A stretch of 64,000 bases of DNA from Porpolomopsis calyptriformis (taxonomy: Eukaryota > Basidiomycota > Agaricomycetes > Agaricales > Hygrophoraceae): contig OX621164.1 in the NCBI GenBank assembly GCA_951640195.1, positions 2,399,098-2,463,097 on the forward strand. Reading direction: 5' to 3'. How positions within the stretch are numbered: the first letter of the stretch is position 1; every line of letters begins with the position of its first letter. The position numbers were made by a program, and so were the translations under genes. The notes beneath the pieces are model-generated. The model searched no databases. It saw nothing but the letters and a program-made list of their open reading frames with translations, and was not told the origin of the DNA. This document shows, one piece after another, positions 55,000 to 64,000 of this stretch.

Positions 55000-55900
55000 C
55001 ATGATCGTTGAATCTCTTTTTCTCTTTTTCAATCTCCAACAATTATAAGGACTTCCCCTTCCCGACAATCATCAAAAGAAGCACGAAATGCCCTGCGAAG
55101 TTCGTTACGCCTGCAAGTCGACTGGGAGGCATCCACCTTGAGGGAACCCCCCGCTTCTACCTCCAACCTCCCCCCTGATTCCTCTTCCTCCTCTTCCTCA
55201 TCCGACAGTGTCTTGGTTACTCGACAGTTCAAGAAGCCAAAGCGGCACACCGATACTATCGACAAGCCAGGATGAAATCGTAATTACTGAGGGCTCCCCT
55301 TTGCCAAGGTCAAGCACCTATCTGGGTGCCCCAAAACCTACGTCCCTTTTATTTCTGGAGCACGTTGATGCAAACTCAACTACGACCATCACTGGTACAC
55401 GTTTGACAAGGACAGCGACTTTGATGACAAGAAGAATCAACTTGAAGATTGGCTGGAGGCATACCAAGTTGGGCGCCAACTTTTGATAGTTATACTAGAC
55501 CAGGACGAATCCGACATCACCACCCCCACTATCCCCGAAGACCCCATCTCACACTGCATCCATCGCATTGCCAACTGACTCTATACTGCCCGGAACGGCT
55601 ATTGCTTGATGATGGATGCCAAGTATGAAAGGATCCTTGACCTGGAGGAGAATGCTGTGATGTGTAGGGAGCTGGCTGAAACTTGGTTGCGACGTGCCCA
55701 GGAGTTGGACAACCGCTACCACTGGTTTGACCCAGATGGACACCTGCTTCAACCCCCAGTTTATGATGGCACAACCTAGGGACTGCATGCTGTTCCCAAA
55801 TGTTGGGTATTCCTTGCGCCTCCCTTCTGGATGTGTGGTTAGAGAAGGTGATATCTACTGGAGAGTTGAGGAAAAGTATACCTAGTGGATAGTCTTTGAT
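55000..55900 (+). pseudogene. Extra frame between E2 integrase and 3' LTR
   Basis: About 1 kb of decayed coding-like sequence in the position an envelope gene would take, but without signal peptide or membrane segment. Recognisable pieces are a serine run (SSSSSSSSDSV), RQFKKPKRHTD, YTFDKDSDFDDKKNQLEDWLEAYQVGRQLLIVIL, NGYCLMMDAKYERILDLEENAVMCRELAETWLRRAQELDNRYHWFDPDG and LQPPVYDGTT, with TGA and TAG stops between. The conserved aromatic spacing suggests it once encoded a protein. I do not recognise the family. Confidence 0.5.
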
Positions 55901-56063
55901 CCAACAACTATCCACTCATCCCTCCTCTTTATCGCTCACCCATCTCATCACCCCTCTGCCCACCTCTACCATCCCCTTACACCTCCCCTCCCCTTGACAC
56001 CCTTCCTTCGCTTCGAAGAGTCTTCTCAAAATTCGGGACGAATTTCCTTTTTGTGGAGGTGAA

Positions 56064-56422
56064 TGTCAGAGATATATTTTTTCTTTTTCCTTTGTTCGTC
56101 TATTCCTATTTACATCAGACAGTTTACATCAATAACTGCTTAGCCACCTAAGCTCCACTTAGTAATAGAAGGTGACCAAGCCATATCTATATTTAGTCTA
56201 CCATCACTCTCCTTATCTACATGACTCATCCATAGTCGTTACGACTCACACATAGTCAGTATGACTCATACTTAGCTAGTATATAAAGCTAGCAGTAGAT
56301 AGACTTAGGATAAGTCTGTTTCTTTCATTAACACCCCAATCAGTAGTCTTCCAACCCTTTAAAACCCTACACCCAGAGCCTGAAGTAAAACCTTGCGATC
56401 AACCCTAGACTGCTGTCTAACA
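56064..56422 (+). repeat. 3' LTR of E2 (LTR family 2)
   Basis: A 359-bp unit preceded by a purine-rich tract (GTGGAGGTGAA, 56053-56063). It matches the 5' LTR except for about eight substitutions, a 7-bp difference in a T-rich run and a 19-bp segment (AGCCACC..CACTT) bounded by CTTAG repeats. One TGACTCA site has decayed to CGACTCA. Confidence 0.93.
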
Positions 56423-56517
56423 GAACAACAGTATTGGGTAAGTCCAATACTATGATGTTTTAGTTAAGTGGTCTTGACTGTTATCAGAAGCACACGTTCC
56501 CAGTGCAATTCTTAACA
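56423..56517 (+). repeat. LTR family 5 fragment
   Basis: 95 bp matching the downstream part of the solo LTR at 915-1118 (minus-strand direction): GAACAAC..GGGTAAGTCCA..TTTTAG..AGTGGTCT..ACGTTCCCAGT..CTTAACA. It begins exactly at the end of E2, so E2 seems to have landed in, or recombined with, an LTR of this family. Confidence 0.75.
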
Positions 56518-59500
56518 CAATCAACATTTCTGTTCCGGCAGAGAATATCAAACATAAGTTGGAAACTGTTGCACCTCAGTACAGTGTTCCTAAATTCTTT
56601 TATTAACACCTTCTCAAGGTTATCAAGGCAGCATTCAATGAGCCTGCCACAGACCACTTCCACCTTTCACCCTTTGAGTGTCGATGGAGGCCCATGCCTG
56701 ATTCGCAATCTGAGCGATTCTTTTCTGAGCTTTATATGGGTGATACATTTACCAATGAACACGAGAAGATCTGATCACAGTCCCACAGTGATGGCTGCCA
56801 ACTTGAGACTGTTGTTGCTGCGATTATGCTATGGTCTAACTCCACTCACCTTACCAGTTTTGGAAATGCATCCCTCTGGCCGATATACCTTTTCCTTGGA
56901 AACCAATCGAAGTACACACGTGGGAAGCCCTCTGCTTTTGCAGCACATCATCTTGCACATCTGCCAAAGGTACATATTTACTTTCTGTTGGCTTCTAAGT
57001 TCTCACACAATGAATAGCTTGACGATTCATTTCAAGACTGGTACCACGCTATCTTTGGTAAACCAGTAACAGCCCAGGTACTGAAGCATTGTTGCCGAGA
57101 CCTTATGCAAGCAGTATGGCTCTTACTGCTCAATGATGATTTCATGCATGCATACCATGATGGAATTATTATTGAATTTCACAATGGGATAAAACAACAA
57201 GTCTTTCCTCACTTTTTCACGTATTCTACTGATTACCCTGAAAAGTAAGTGATGTTGTGTGCACTTTGGTGATGATCTGTTATTGATCATTTCATACAGA
57301 ACCCTTCTTGCTTGCATCAAGTTCCTCAGCAACTATCTGTGTCCTAGATGTCTAGTGGAGAAGTCCAAAATATCTGATCTTGGTACAGCCCACGATTGTG
57401 TAGTATGCACTCAAAATCAGCGATTAGACACCAAAAACCACCAGAACAAGATCAGACATGTCTGACAATGGATTTATGAGAATGGTACAAGTCTTACAAG
57501 TGTGCATGTTGACCAAGTACTGGTATATCAGTCACTGATCCCAACACAGGTGAGTACTCATCATGATCAGCTGCATTTTCTCATGGTTTTCACTCAGAGT
57601 GCATTTTCTATACACCTCTCATCATTCAATTTCAATTTTTATCAAATGTTCATTCCTGATCTTGTTTACCCACCTCATGCACATATTATATGCAAATGGT
57701 GGTGATTTGATTCAAACTCTGAATCAAAGGTGGGTTTTCATATCATAACACTTCTCATTCTGATGTTATATCAGATACTGACAAGTCCCAACCTTTGGGC
57801 ATAACACAATTCATAGATTCCATCACAATGCATCTGGTATGAAAAAACTCGCAGGAAGGGACTTCAAAGATCTCCTTCAGGTAAGATCTTGTTCCATTCT
57901 GTTCTGTCTGGTAGCTTATTGATATTCCAATAGTGCGCGCTTCCAGTTTTTGAAAACCTTTTGCCAGAACCACACAACACCATTGTTATGGACCTTCTCT
58001 TTGAACTAGCAACTTGGCATGGACTCACCAAACTTCGGCTCCACACAGAGCAAACACTAAACAATCTCAACAACTCAACAACAAGGCTGGGAAAGCTGCT
58101 CCACAGCTTTTCTTCTATGACATGTGCTGTGTACAATACCTGAGAACTCCCTGCCAAAGAAGCTGCACATGGACGGTGACAAGCTGCCCTTACAGCCAAA
58201 GGTCTAAGCGCTAAACAGAAAAGTAAATCAACCACCAAACAGCTGCCAAACAAGTTCAAACGATTCAATATAAACACATACAAGACTCATGCGCTTGGTG
58301 GGTATGTCAAGGCAATCCGGTTATATGGTATGACTGATAACTATACAACTCAAACAGTAAGTATATCTTTGCCTCTCTTTACTGGATAAGATGCTTATTG
58401 TTGCTTAGGGAGAACTTGAGCACCAGTGTGTGAAGCGGTTTTACCCCCAAGTGCACAAAGGCCAAATTGCACATAGCATTGGCAGACACCAATGCTGAGA
58501 ACACATCCTGCACAGAATGATGCAGTTGCAGGGGGACATCAGGCCTGAAACCCACAAGAGGAAGCATGGACGAACTATACCATCAAGTGTTGGAAACCCT
58601 GCTGTCTGTTTTGATAAACAGGAGGCCCTCCCATATAGTATGCCTGATGCTCATCATCATATATCAGCAGATGTTCATCACAAAGTCAACCTGTCTGAAT
58701 AGCTTGGTGACCATGAAGAAGACCCAGCCCTTCAGGTCTGTCATTATTTTTTCTATTGCACTCACAGTGACTTACATGTCTTATCAAGGACTTCTTGCCA
58801 TGTTTGAAAAACCACCTCCTTGGGCGAATCCTTGAACTGGATTATAACAGTGACGAGACTGATTTCACATCAGCAGAACAAAACGCAATCATGTTTGTCA
58901 ACAACTGTATCTACCGGCACAAAGTTATTCATGTAAATTATACCATGTATGATCTTCGGCGCGAACAAGACTCCCTAAATCCATGTACAAGTGCTGATGT
59001 CATGGTTTTGTCTCAGAAAAATGAGGACTCTGTGCATCCCTATTGGTATGCCTGAGTTATTGGTGTCTTTCATGCAGTAGTGCAGTTCAAAGGCCTCCTG
59101 TCTCACCCTACTATTGAACCTGGAGTGCAGCAAATAGAATTCCTATGGGTGAGATGGTTTGGCAGGGACCTGACTCACCAATCCAGATGGAAAATGAAAT
59201 GCCTACATCGAGTAGGCTTTGTCAATAACGAGGATCCCACCAGTTTTGGATTTCTTGATCCAAAACTTGTCATACATGGTATGCATTTAATTCCAGCATT
59301 TGCTTTTTGTCGCACCCAAGATTTATTACCACCCTCGATCGCTTGGCGGCCCTTAGAAAATGATGAAGATTGGATGTATTATTATGTCGCTATGTATGTA
59401 CTGACATCACTTTTCTAAATTACAGTTCCACTCACCATATTGTACCTTTTGCATGTAGGTTCATTGATCGTGATACAATTATGTGTTTCCGTGGTGGCGG

Positions 59501-59852
59501 CATCAGTCATTCAGCTGTACAAGATGCATCAAACAAGTTCCTTAGCAATCGCAATTGCCTGGACTTGAGGAAGCGCCAAACACAAGACCCCGAGGAGGAA
59601 CCAGAGGGGTCAAGCAAGAGTGGTGATATCAGGGAACTGGCTAACGCTGGTGGGGTTGATACTGATGTGAACGATGGTGTGTGTGAGGATGAAGAAGATT
59701 CTGGGTACACAGACCTGGAGATCCAAGGGGTGGATCATGATTGGGATGGAGATGAGGATGATGGGAGCAATGACAATAATGATGCACTTGGTGCAGAGGA
59801 TGGCAAAGGCAAAGAGGGGGAGGTTGGGCTGCTTGGCTTCGCAGAGATGTAA
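56518..59852 (+). pseudogene. Plavaka-type transposase, copy 2, N-terminus lost
   Basis: Starts at SVPAENIKH, which matches SLPAENMKH of copy 1, so the N-terminal finger is missing. The hallmark LWSNSTHLTSFGNASLWPIYLFLGNQSKYTRGK is near 56828-56925, then HHLAHLPK. Later blocks are LLFELATWHGLTKLRLHTE (57985-58050), FNINTYKTHALGGYVKAIRLYGMTDNYTTQT (58265-58350), a tail-end RVGFVNNEDPTSFGFLDPKLVIHGMHLIPAFAF (59210-59310) and DWMYYYVAM. The acidic C-terminus ends at TAA 59850-59852. Small introns separate blocks. TGA/TAG stops inside (for example near 56772) show decay. Its 3' end lies 0.9 kb from the HD1 gene. Confidence 0.87.
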
Positions 59853-60741
59853 GTAGATGCTGTTCTGGGGCTGGCCTTGTCAAGCCTTTTATGTCATAGC
59901 TAGTCTTGTGAATACCTTATATGTTGTCTCAAAGTCTATTAGTCTTCACATATGTAGCGTTCATGGCCCCAGGTCTCATAAACACCTCACATGGGGTGCT
60001 AAAAGTCTATTCTATGTGCTAAAAGGCACTCGGGAGTGTCTTATTAACCTCGTATGTGCCGTTCAACTTTGCCAGTCATGGTTCACCTTGCCTGAAAGAT
60101 GACCAGTCTGTCATCCAGATAGGGTGCCGCCTACCAGACTACTACACTGTTGGATGATTTCTGCTTGACTAGTGAGACCTAGTATAAGCTGTACCAGACT
60201 AGCTTGGGCTTAGCAGACTTGCGGGAAGGATACAAGTATGAAAATAGAATTATATTCACATTACACAGCCTTTTACCACTAACAGGTCATGCATGACTTT
60301 AGCACTTTTGCTGATGCAGTGAGTATAGTGTCTCATATTCAATGTTGGGATACAGTGACTCTAGTTATTACTTTCCAGAGGGCAAAATGAGACACTCAGT
60401 GAGTTTTTCATCATTGCTTTTTAAGTGATTTCACTTAAAAGTCTTGAGACTGAATATTTTTCAGTGAGTCTACACATTGAATTTGCATGATTTCACTTCC
60501 CGCAGTGTGTATAACCTTTTTCTCCAGATCAGGCTGAATCAAATCATGCACTACCGAACTAGCTCCACAAAAAAATGATATAAATAATGCTAAGAGAGTC
60601 AATCAAAACACTAACAGTAGCAGATACAAGAGTGATATCTACAGGGTATGATGAGAAGTCCTGCAAAGAGAAGAGGGATTTGGGTGTGATAGATATAACC
60701 TTGAATGAGAAATAATAATATGTAGATGGGCGAAATCCTTC
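59853..60741. other. Spacer between Plavaka copy 2 and HD1
   Basis: No gene seen. It contains CTCAGTGAG-type direct repeats near 60390-60475 and a 22-bp perfect dyad (arms TTTTAAGTGA and TCACTTAAAA, 60419-60440). Direct repeats GTCTATTA/GTCTATTC lie near 59935 and 60005. The right part would be HD1 3' untranslated sequence. Confidence 0.5.
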
Positions 60742-63121
60742 TCAGAGAGCGAGTTCAGCTTCCAGCCTTCGGACCTCCTCTTGATGCCTTCGAAGTTCTT
60801 TTAACTTGGCTTGTTTTTCAACCAACCGAACCTGGTCATTTTCTTTGATCGAGATGGCAGCCGGAGATGGTTTAAGAGGATGGATAGGTGAAGGGTCGAC
60901 ATCTTGCGATATGATCTCATCGAACCAGACTTGAGAAGGGGAATCCATTGCGGCTGGCGGAAGAATTGTGGGGAAGGGAGAGGAGATTCGGTTCCAACCA
61001 TCATCCATGAGATCGAGGGGTAAGGGTGGCATTTCTGCGAGGTTATCAGATTGACATTCAACCGTAGGGAGATGAGATGGAGATGGAAACGAGAACGGTT
61101 GTGATAGCGAACCCGTCGTATCGATGGCATTCAGTAGATCATCCGAGAGAATTCCGAACGACGCTGAATATGCGAGCGCGGCACTGTCGGAGGGGATTGC
61201 AGTGATGGCTGTCGACCATAACTGAATAGATGGCTGATGTGCGTCTAGGTCGCTTGGCGCGACCAGTTCACCTTCACCAGTGGGGTCGAACATGAAAGGC
61301 ATCGATGAACCTAACGCGTCCGATATGAGGTGTCTACTTTCAACATCGAGCAAACTGTCGTGAGCCAGCTCGGGAAAGGACGTCAAGTTAAAGGCATCGG
61401 GGGTTATCGATTGCAACTCGCTGGAAAGCAACCCAACATGTTGGACTAGGTCGCAATTAACATTAGCATCGTTATTCAAGGGATACCTGTAAAAGACTAC
61501 ATACGCTTGTCTGTCTGGACTGGGAATTCCATTGTATGGTCCCCAAGCGAAATCCAATCTTTGAAATGCTTCACGTCAAAAATTGTCGATGGATCCAGCT
61601 CTTCTGCTGTGACGGCATCAGCCATGTCAAAATTAACTTGAAACCAGGGATCAAGTTCGGGTGATTTCAAGGTAATATCCGATGAAGGTAGAGGATCAGA
61701 TACGGCTTGCGGATGTCTCTTTGTAGTGAGACCACGAGGACGTTTGGGGGTAGGGTAGGAGTCTGCCTCTGATAGACGGCGTTTTCGATTTCGGGGAGGG
61801 CTGTTGTCGACGAAAGTAGCCTCAAACGAGGGATTGGAGCGAGCAGAAATAGACGAGTAGTAGTCGAGTTCATTTGAGCTCTCCACTTTAGGAGAGTGAG
61901 GAGATGGCGGAAGGGTCATGGGTGGGCAAAGTGAAGTCTTGGGTGTCGAAGGGCTTGGGCTATTGATGTATACACCTTAAGGTGAGAAAGACACGGTGAC
62001 AGAAGTACAACGCACCAGGATCGTTTTGCTGGCCTAGTTCCGGAAGGATTTAAAGAGTCATCTTCAGAGTCTGATGGAATTCGGCGCTTGCGACTGGCGG
62101 TTGGGTCGGATGGAATAAGATCCCTGATCCTTTCTGGGGATGGTGCGGGGAGAATTGGTTCGGGGGAACTTTGAGTGGAACGATCAGGGGACGGGTACGA
62201 CGATTGCGCCAGCTTCGAATTCCGAACGGCAATCTCGTTTGAAAAATCCTGGTGATTTGCGTCCATTTCCTGAAGCTCGTCGTGCGACGCCTTCCCCTTC
62301 GTCACATCGCGCATTACAATGCTTTTGTCCGCCGCATCCTTCACCACCGCGTCCAGCTTTCTTGCTAGAACACTTTCTCTGAATTTCTCCGAGTACAGAC
62401 TCTCCGTAGCAGCTTTGAGAGCCATAAAATCCAATATGATATTTGATTCCAGTGGTCGGCCTGGGTCATCATTTACTAAAGCGCGGTAAGCCGCATCAAC
62501 CGTTTCTGATCGACGATTCGAGAAGTGCTTGCGCGAAATGGTTGTCCAGCCCATCCGGCGTCGAACATTCATGAACCAGGCGTTGATATGCTTTAACGGA
62601 GTACCCGTGCTGTGCGACATCGCCAACTTGATGTCGTTCGAGGGATATGGGTCGTGCATATTTTTGAGTAGCCATTTGTACGCAGGTGCAACGTATGCAG
62701 GACAAGGGTCATGAGTCCAACTGTCAGCTGAAGGACGTCGGTCTCCTGACGTGGGGGTGGATGGAGACTGCACCAGTCCGTCATCCGAGTGAGATGGAGA
62801 AGGAAGGAAATTCGAGGGAGAGGTGTCCTTGGCGGACACCCCGGAAAAAATGTCATCGAGCTCATTCATCAACTTGGTAGTGATAACCTCCGATTCGCTG
62901 CGGAGATTGAGAAAGTGGTCACTGATTATTTGGATTCGGGAAGCGAGGCCATGCGCGTTAGTTATTGACCTATCATCCAGGTTTTGCAGCTTGATAGCTT
63001 TGTCGATATCATTTACAAGCGTGAGCCACGTATGTTGAAAGGTATCAAGAATGTTTGCATCGCCAGAAAGTGCGGAAATAAAGTCGGATTCGAAGAGACT
63101 AAGCCGTTGAGGTATATTCAT
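60742..63121 (-). CDS. HD1: Mating-type A-locus homeodomain transcription factor, HD1 class
   Basis: Three exons on the minus strand: 62016-63121, 61505-61959 and 60742-61445. The introns are 56 nt (GTGCGT..AG, 61960-62015) and 59 nt (GTATGT..CTAG, 61446-61504), and the joined frame is open for 754 residues. The homeodomain lies at about residues 140-195. It has the extra three residues of TALE homeodomains around DPYPSND and the recognition helix WFMNVRRRMGW at 182-192, with the invariant W, F, N and R. The N-terminal 80 residues carry the helical region (RLSLFESDFISALSG..TWLTLVNDID) used in other mushrooms to pair with HD2. Basic clusters (SRKRRIPSDSEDD, NRKRRLSE, PKRPRG) fit nuclear import. 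The C-terminus ends in a coiled coil. In basidiomycetes HD1-HD2 dimers drive dikaryon development. No stop or frame break is present. Confidence 0.95.
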
Positions 63122-64000
63122 GAGGGTTGTGGACGGGGTAATAGAAGGGCAAGTACTACTAATACCGGATTCTGTTTCAAACGCCGCGATGACATCTTTG
63201 GACTCCGCTCAAATCTACTTCTTGCCGACTCATTGTCTGGTCGTACCTCGAAGGCCGAAAGCAGCAGCATCCTCCTTTGGCGGTATATTAGTTGGACAAC
63301 TTCCAGATATTATCATTATGTTCCTTGTTACCATTGCTTGAATCCCTGACTTAATCGACAACTTATACCCATGCATTCAGGTCTACCCCTTTGTTTCCAT
63401 GCTACGATCATCGACGATCCTTTCCACCGCCAAGGAAATCGAGCAATGCTGTACTGGCGGTCCGAAGCAGCCTCCATCACCCGTTCCCACATTCTCTTTC
63501 ATCATAGCTTTCGTTGCCATTTCAGCTTTGTCGCCATGTGACAGAAAAGCATTCTCTTTTGAAAGATTGCTCTAGATAAAGTAGAGATACCTTGGGTTAC
63601 GTAGTTGGGAACTCGTATAGTAAACGATCAAGCCATTGTTCTCCAAATTCAGTGTCGTCAAGTTTAGGCTGACACAAAAGTTAGAAGTTATTGACGGCGG
63701 CATTTCGGCTTCACTGCTGAACGCAGCAAGATAGCACTAATACAGCACAATGCATGGCTCTGTCTCACCAAATATTATGCATTATGAGTTGATGCAGTAT
63801 GAGTTGGTGTACTGTAAAAGATTGTTTTTTTTTAAATCAGATTTCAGCTGTGGCAAGGATTAAGTCCTAAAATATAACCAAAATCCTGCAACCAGTACTA
63901 GTACTTTCAGAACTACAAGTCCGAGTATCGATCTCAGCTTATTCAATGTCTACCTGCGAGAGATACATCTTCTTCTATTTTCCACCTTCCCACCTCCCGC
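63122..64000. promoter_or_regulatory. Upstream region of HD1, probable shared promoter
   Basis: 879 bp with no convincing gene. The short plus-strand frame at 63120-63341 lacks any homeodomain or HD2 N-terminal feature. In most Agaricomycetes HD1 is divergently transcribed from an HD2 partner, so this is probably the intergenic promoter, with HD2 beginning beyond 64000. That is expectation from the locus type, not seen here. Confidence 0.55.

Larger units (their letters stand above)
47617..56422 (+). mobile_element. E2: Ty3/gypsy chromovirus with both LTRs
   Basis: An 8.8-kb plus-strand element, close kin of E1. In order it has 5' LTR, primer-binding site, gag, protease, RT, RNase H, integrase, chromodomain, an extra 3' frame and the 3' LTR. 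It is interrupted by a solo LTR in gag (48513-48913) and by LTR 3 copy B between RNase H and integrase (52248-53672). The LTRs differ by roughly eight substitutions and a 19-bp indel by eye, so insertion is moderately recent. Many TGA codons stand where E1 has arginine. The 5' and 3' flanks do not match each other (LTR 3 on the left, an LTR 5 fragment on the right). Confidence 0.93.

Noticed and set aside
55529..55915. 128-codon minus-strand frame
   Set aside because: Antisense to the decayed extra E2 frame, whose residues look more protein-like on the plus strand.
63120..63341. Candidate HD2 exon divergent from HD1
   Set aside because: 73 codons with no homeodomain or HD2-like N-terminal helices, overlapping the HD1 start. 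HD2 is more likely beyond 64000.
62984..63349. 121-codon plus-strand frame
   Set aside because: Antisense to the HD1 N-terminus and its upstream region. No motif.

Overview
The window is fungal, almost certainly from a mushroom-forming basidiomycete (Agaricomycetes). Three things point there: an intact mating-type A-locus homeodomain gene of the HD1 class (60742..63121, minus strand), introns of about 50-60 nt with GT..AG ends, and a transposon set typical of that class (Ty3/gypsy chromoviruses, Plavaka and Tnp2-type DNA transposons, a BED-finger hAT). Apart from HD1 and one intact 743-residue unknown gene (29668..32038), nearly all of it is nested, decaying mobile DNA.

Layout. 1-12.6 kb: an old plus-strand gypsy element (E4), cut by a younger minus-strand chromovirus (E1, running off the left edge) and by a 1.7-kb LTR-like insertion that carries an antisense gene. 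12.8-18.6 kb: a decayed unknown gene and Plavaka copy 1. 19.1-25.5 kb: a minus-strand gypsy remnant (E5) split by a 4.0-kb hAT with recognisable ends, which itself holds a tandem array derived from TPR coding sequence. 25.5-29.6 kb: microsatellites, a captured fragment of a cystathionine beta-synthase-like gene, a solo LTR, a hypothetical gene and a 0.56-kb array of alternating palindromes. 29.7-38.6 kb: the intact unknown gene, a divergent Tnp2-type transposase and a convergent accessory gene. 39.3-47.6 kb: CACTAG-rich repeats, gag remnants and an older gypsy element (E3), interrupted by solo LTRs. 47.6-56.4 kb: chromovirus E2 with both LTRs, carrying two nested insertions. 56.5-59.9 kb: Plavaka copy 2, truncated. 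60.7-63.1 kb: HD1. 63.1-64.0 kb: its upstream region, where a divergent HD2 partner would be expected beyond the edge.

Mechanistic points read from the sequence. E1 and E2 share a gag-pol junction with a GGGTTTT slippery heptamer directly before the gag TGA. They also share a primer-binding site that pairs with the predicted 5' end of their own transcript (Tf1-like self-priming), and the pairing co-varies between the two. Several LTR families carry TGACTCA sites just upstream of a TATA box. Most premature stops in the element frames are TGA where relatives have CGA, so decay runs mainly through C-to-T at CpG. Several insertions show perfect 5-bp target duplications, giving a relative order of events. 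All assignments are from reading the sequence; no searches were run.
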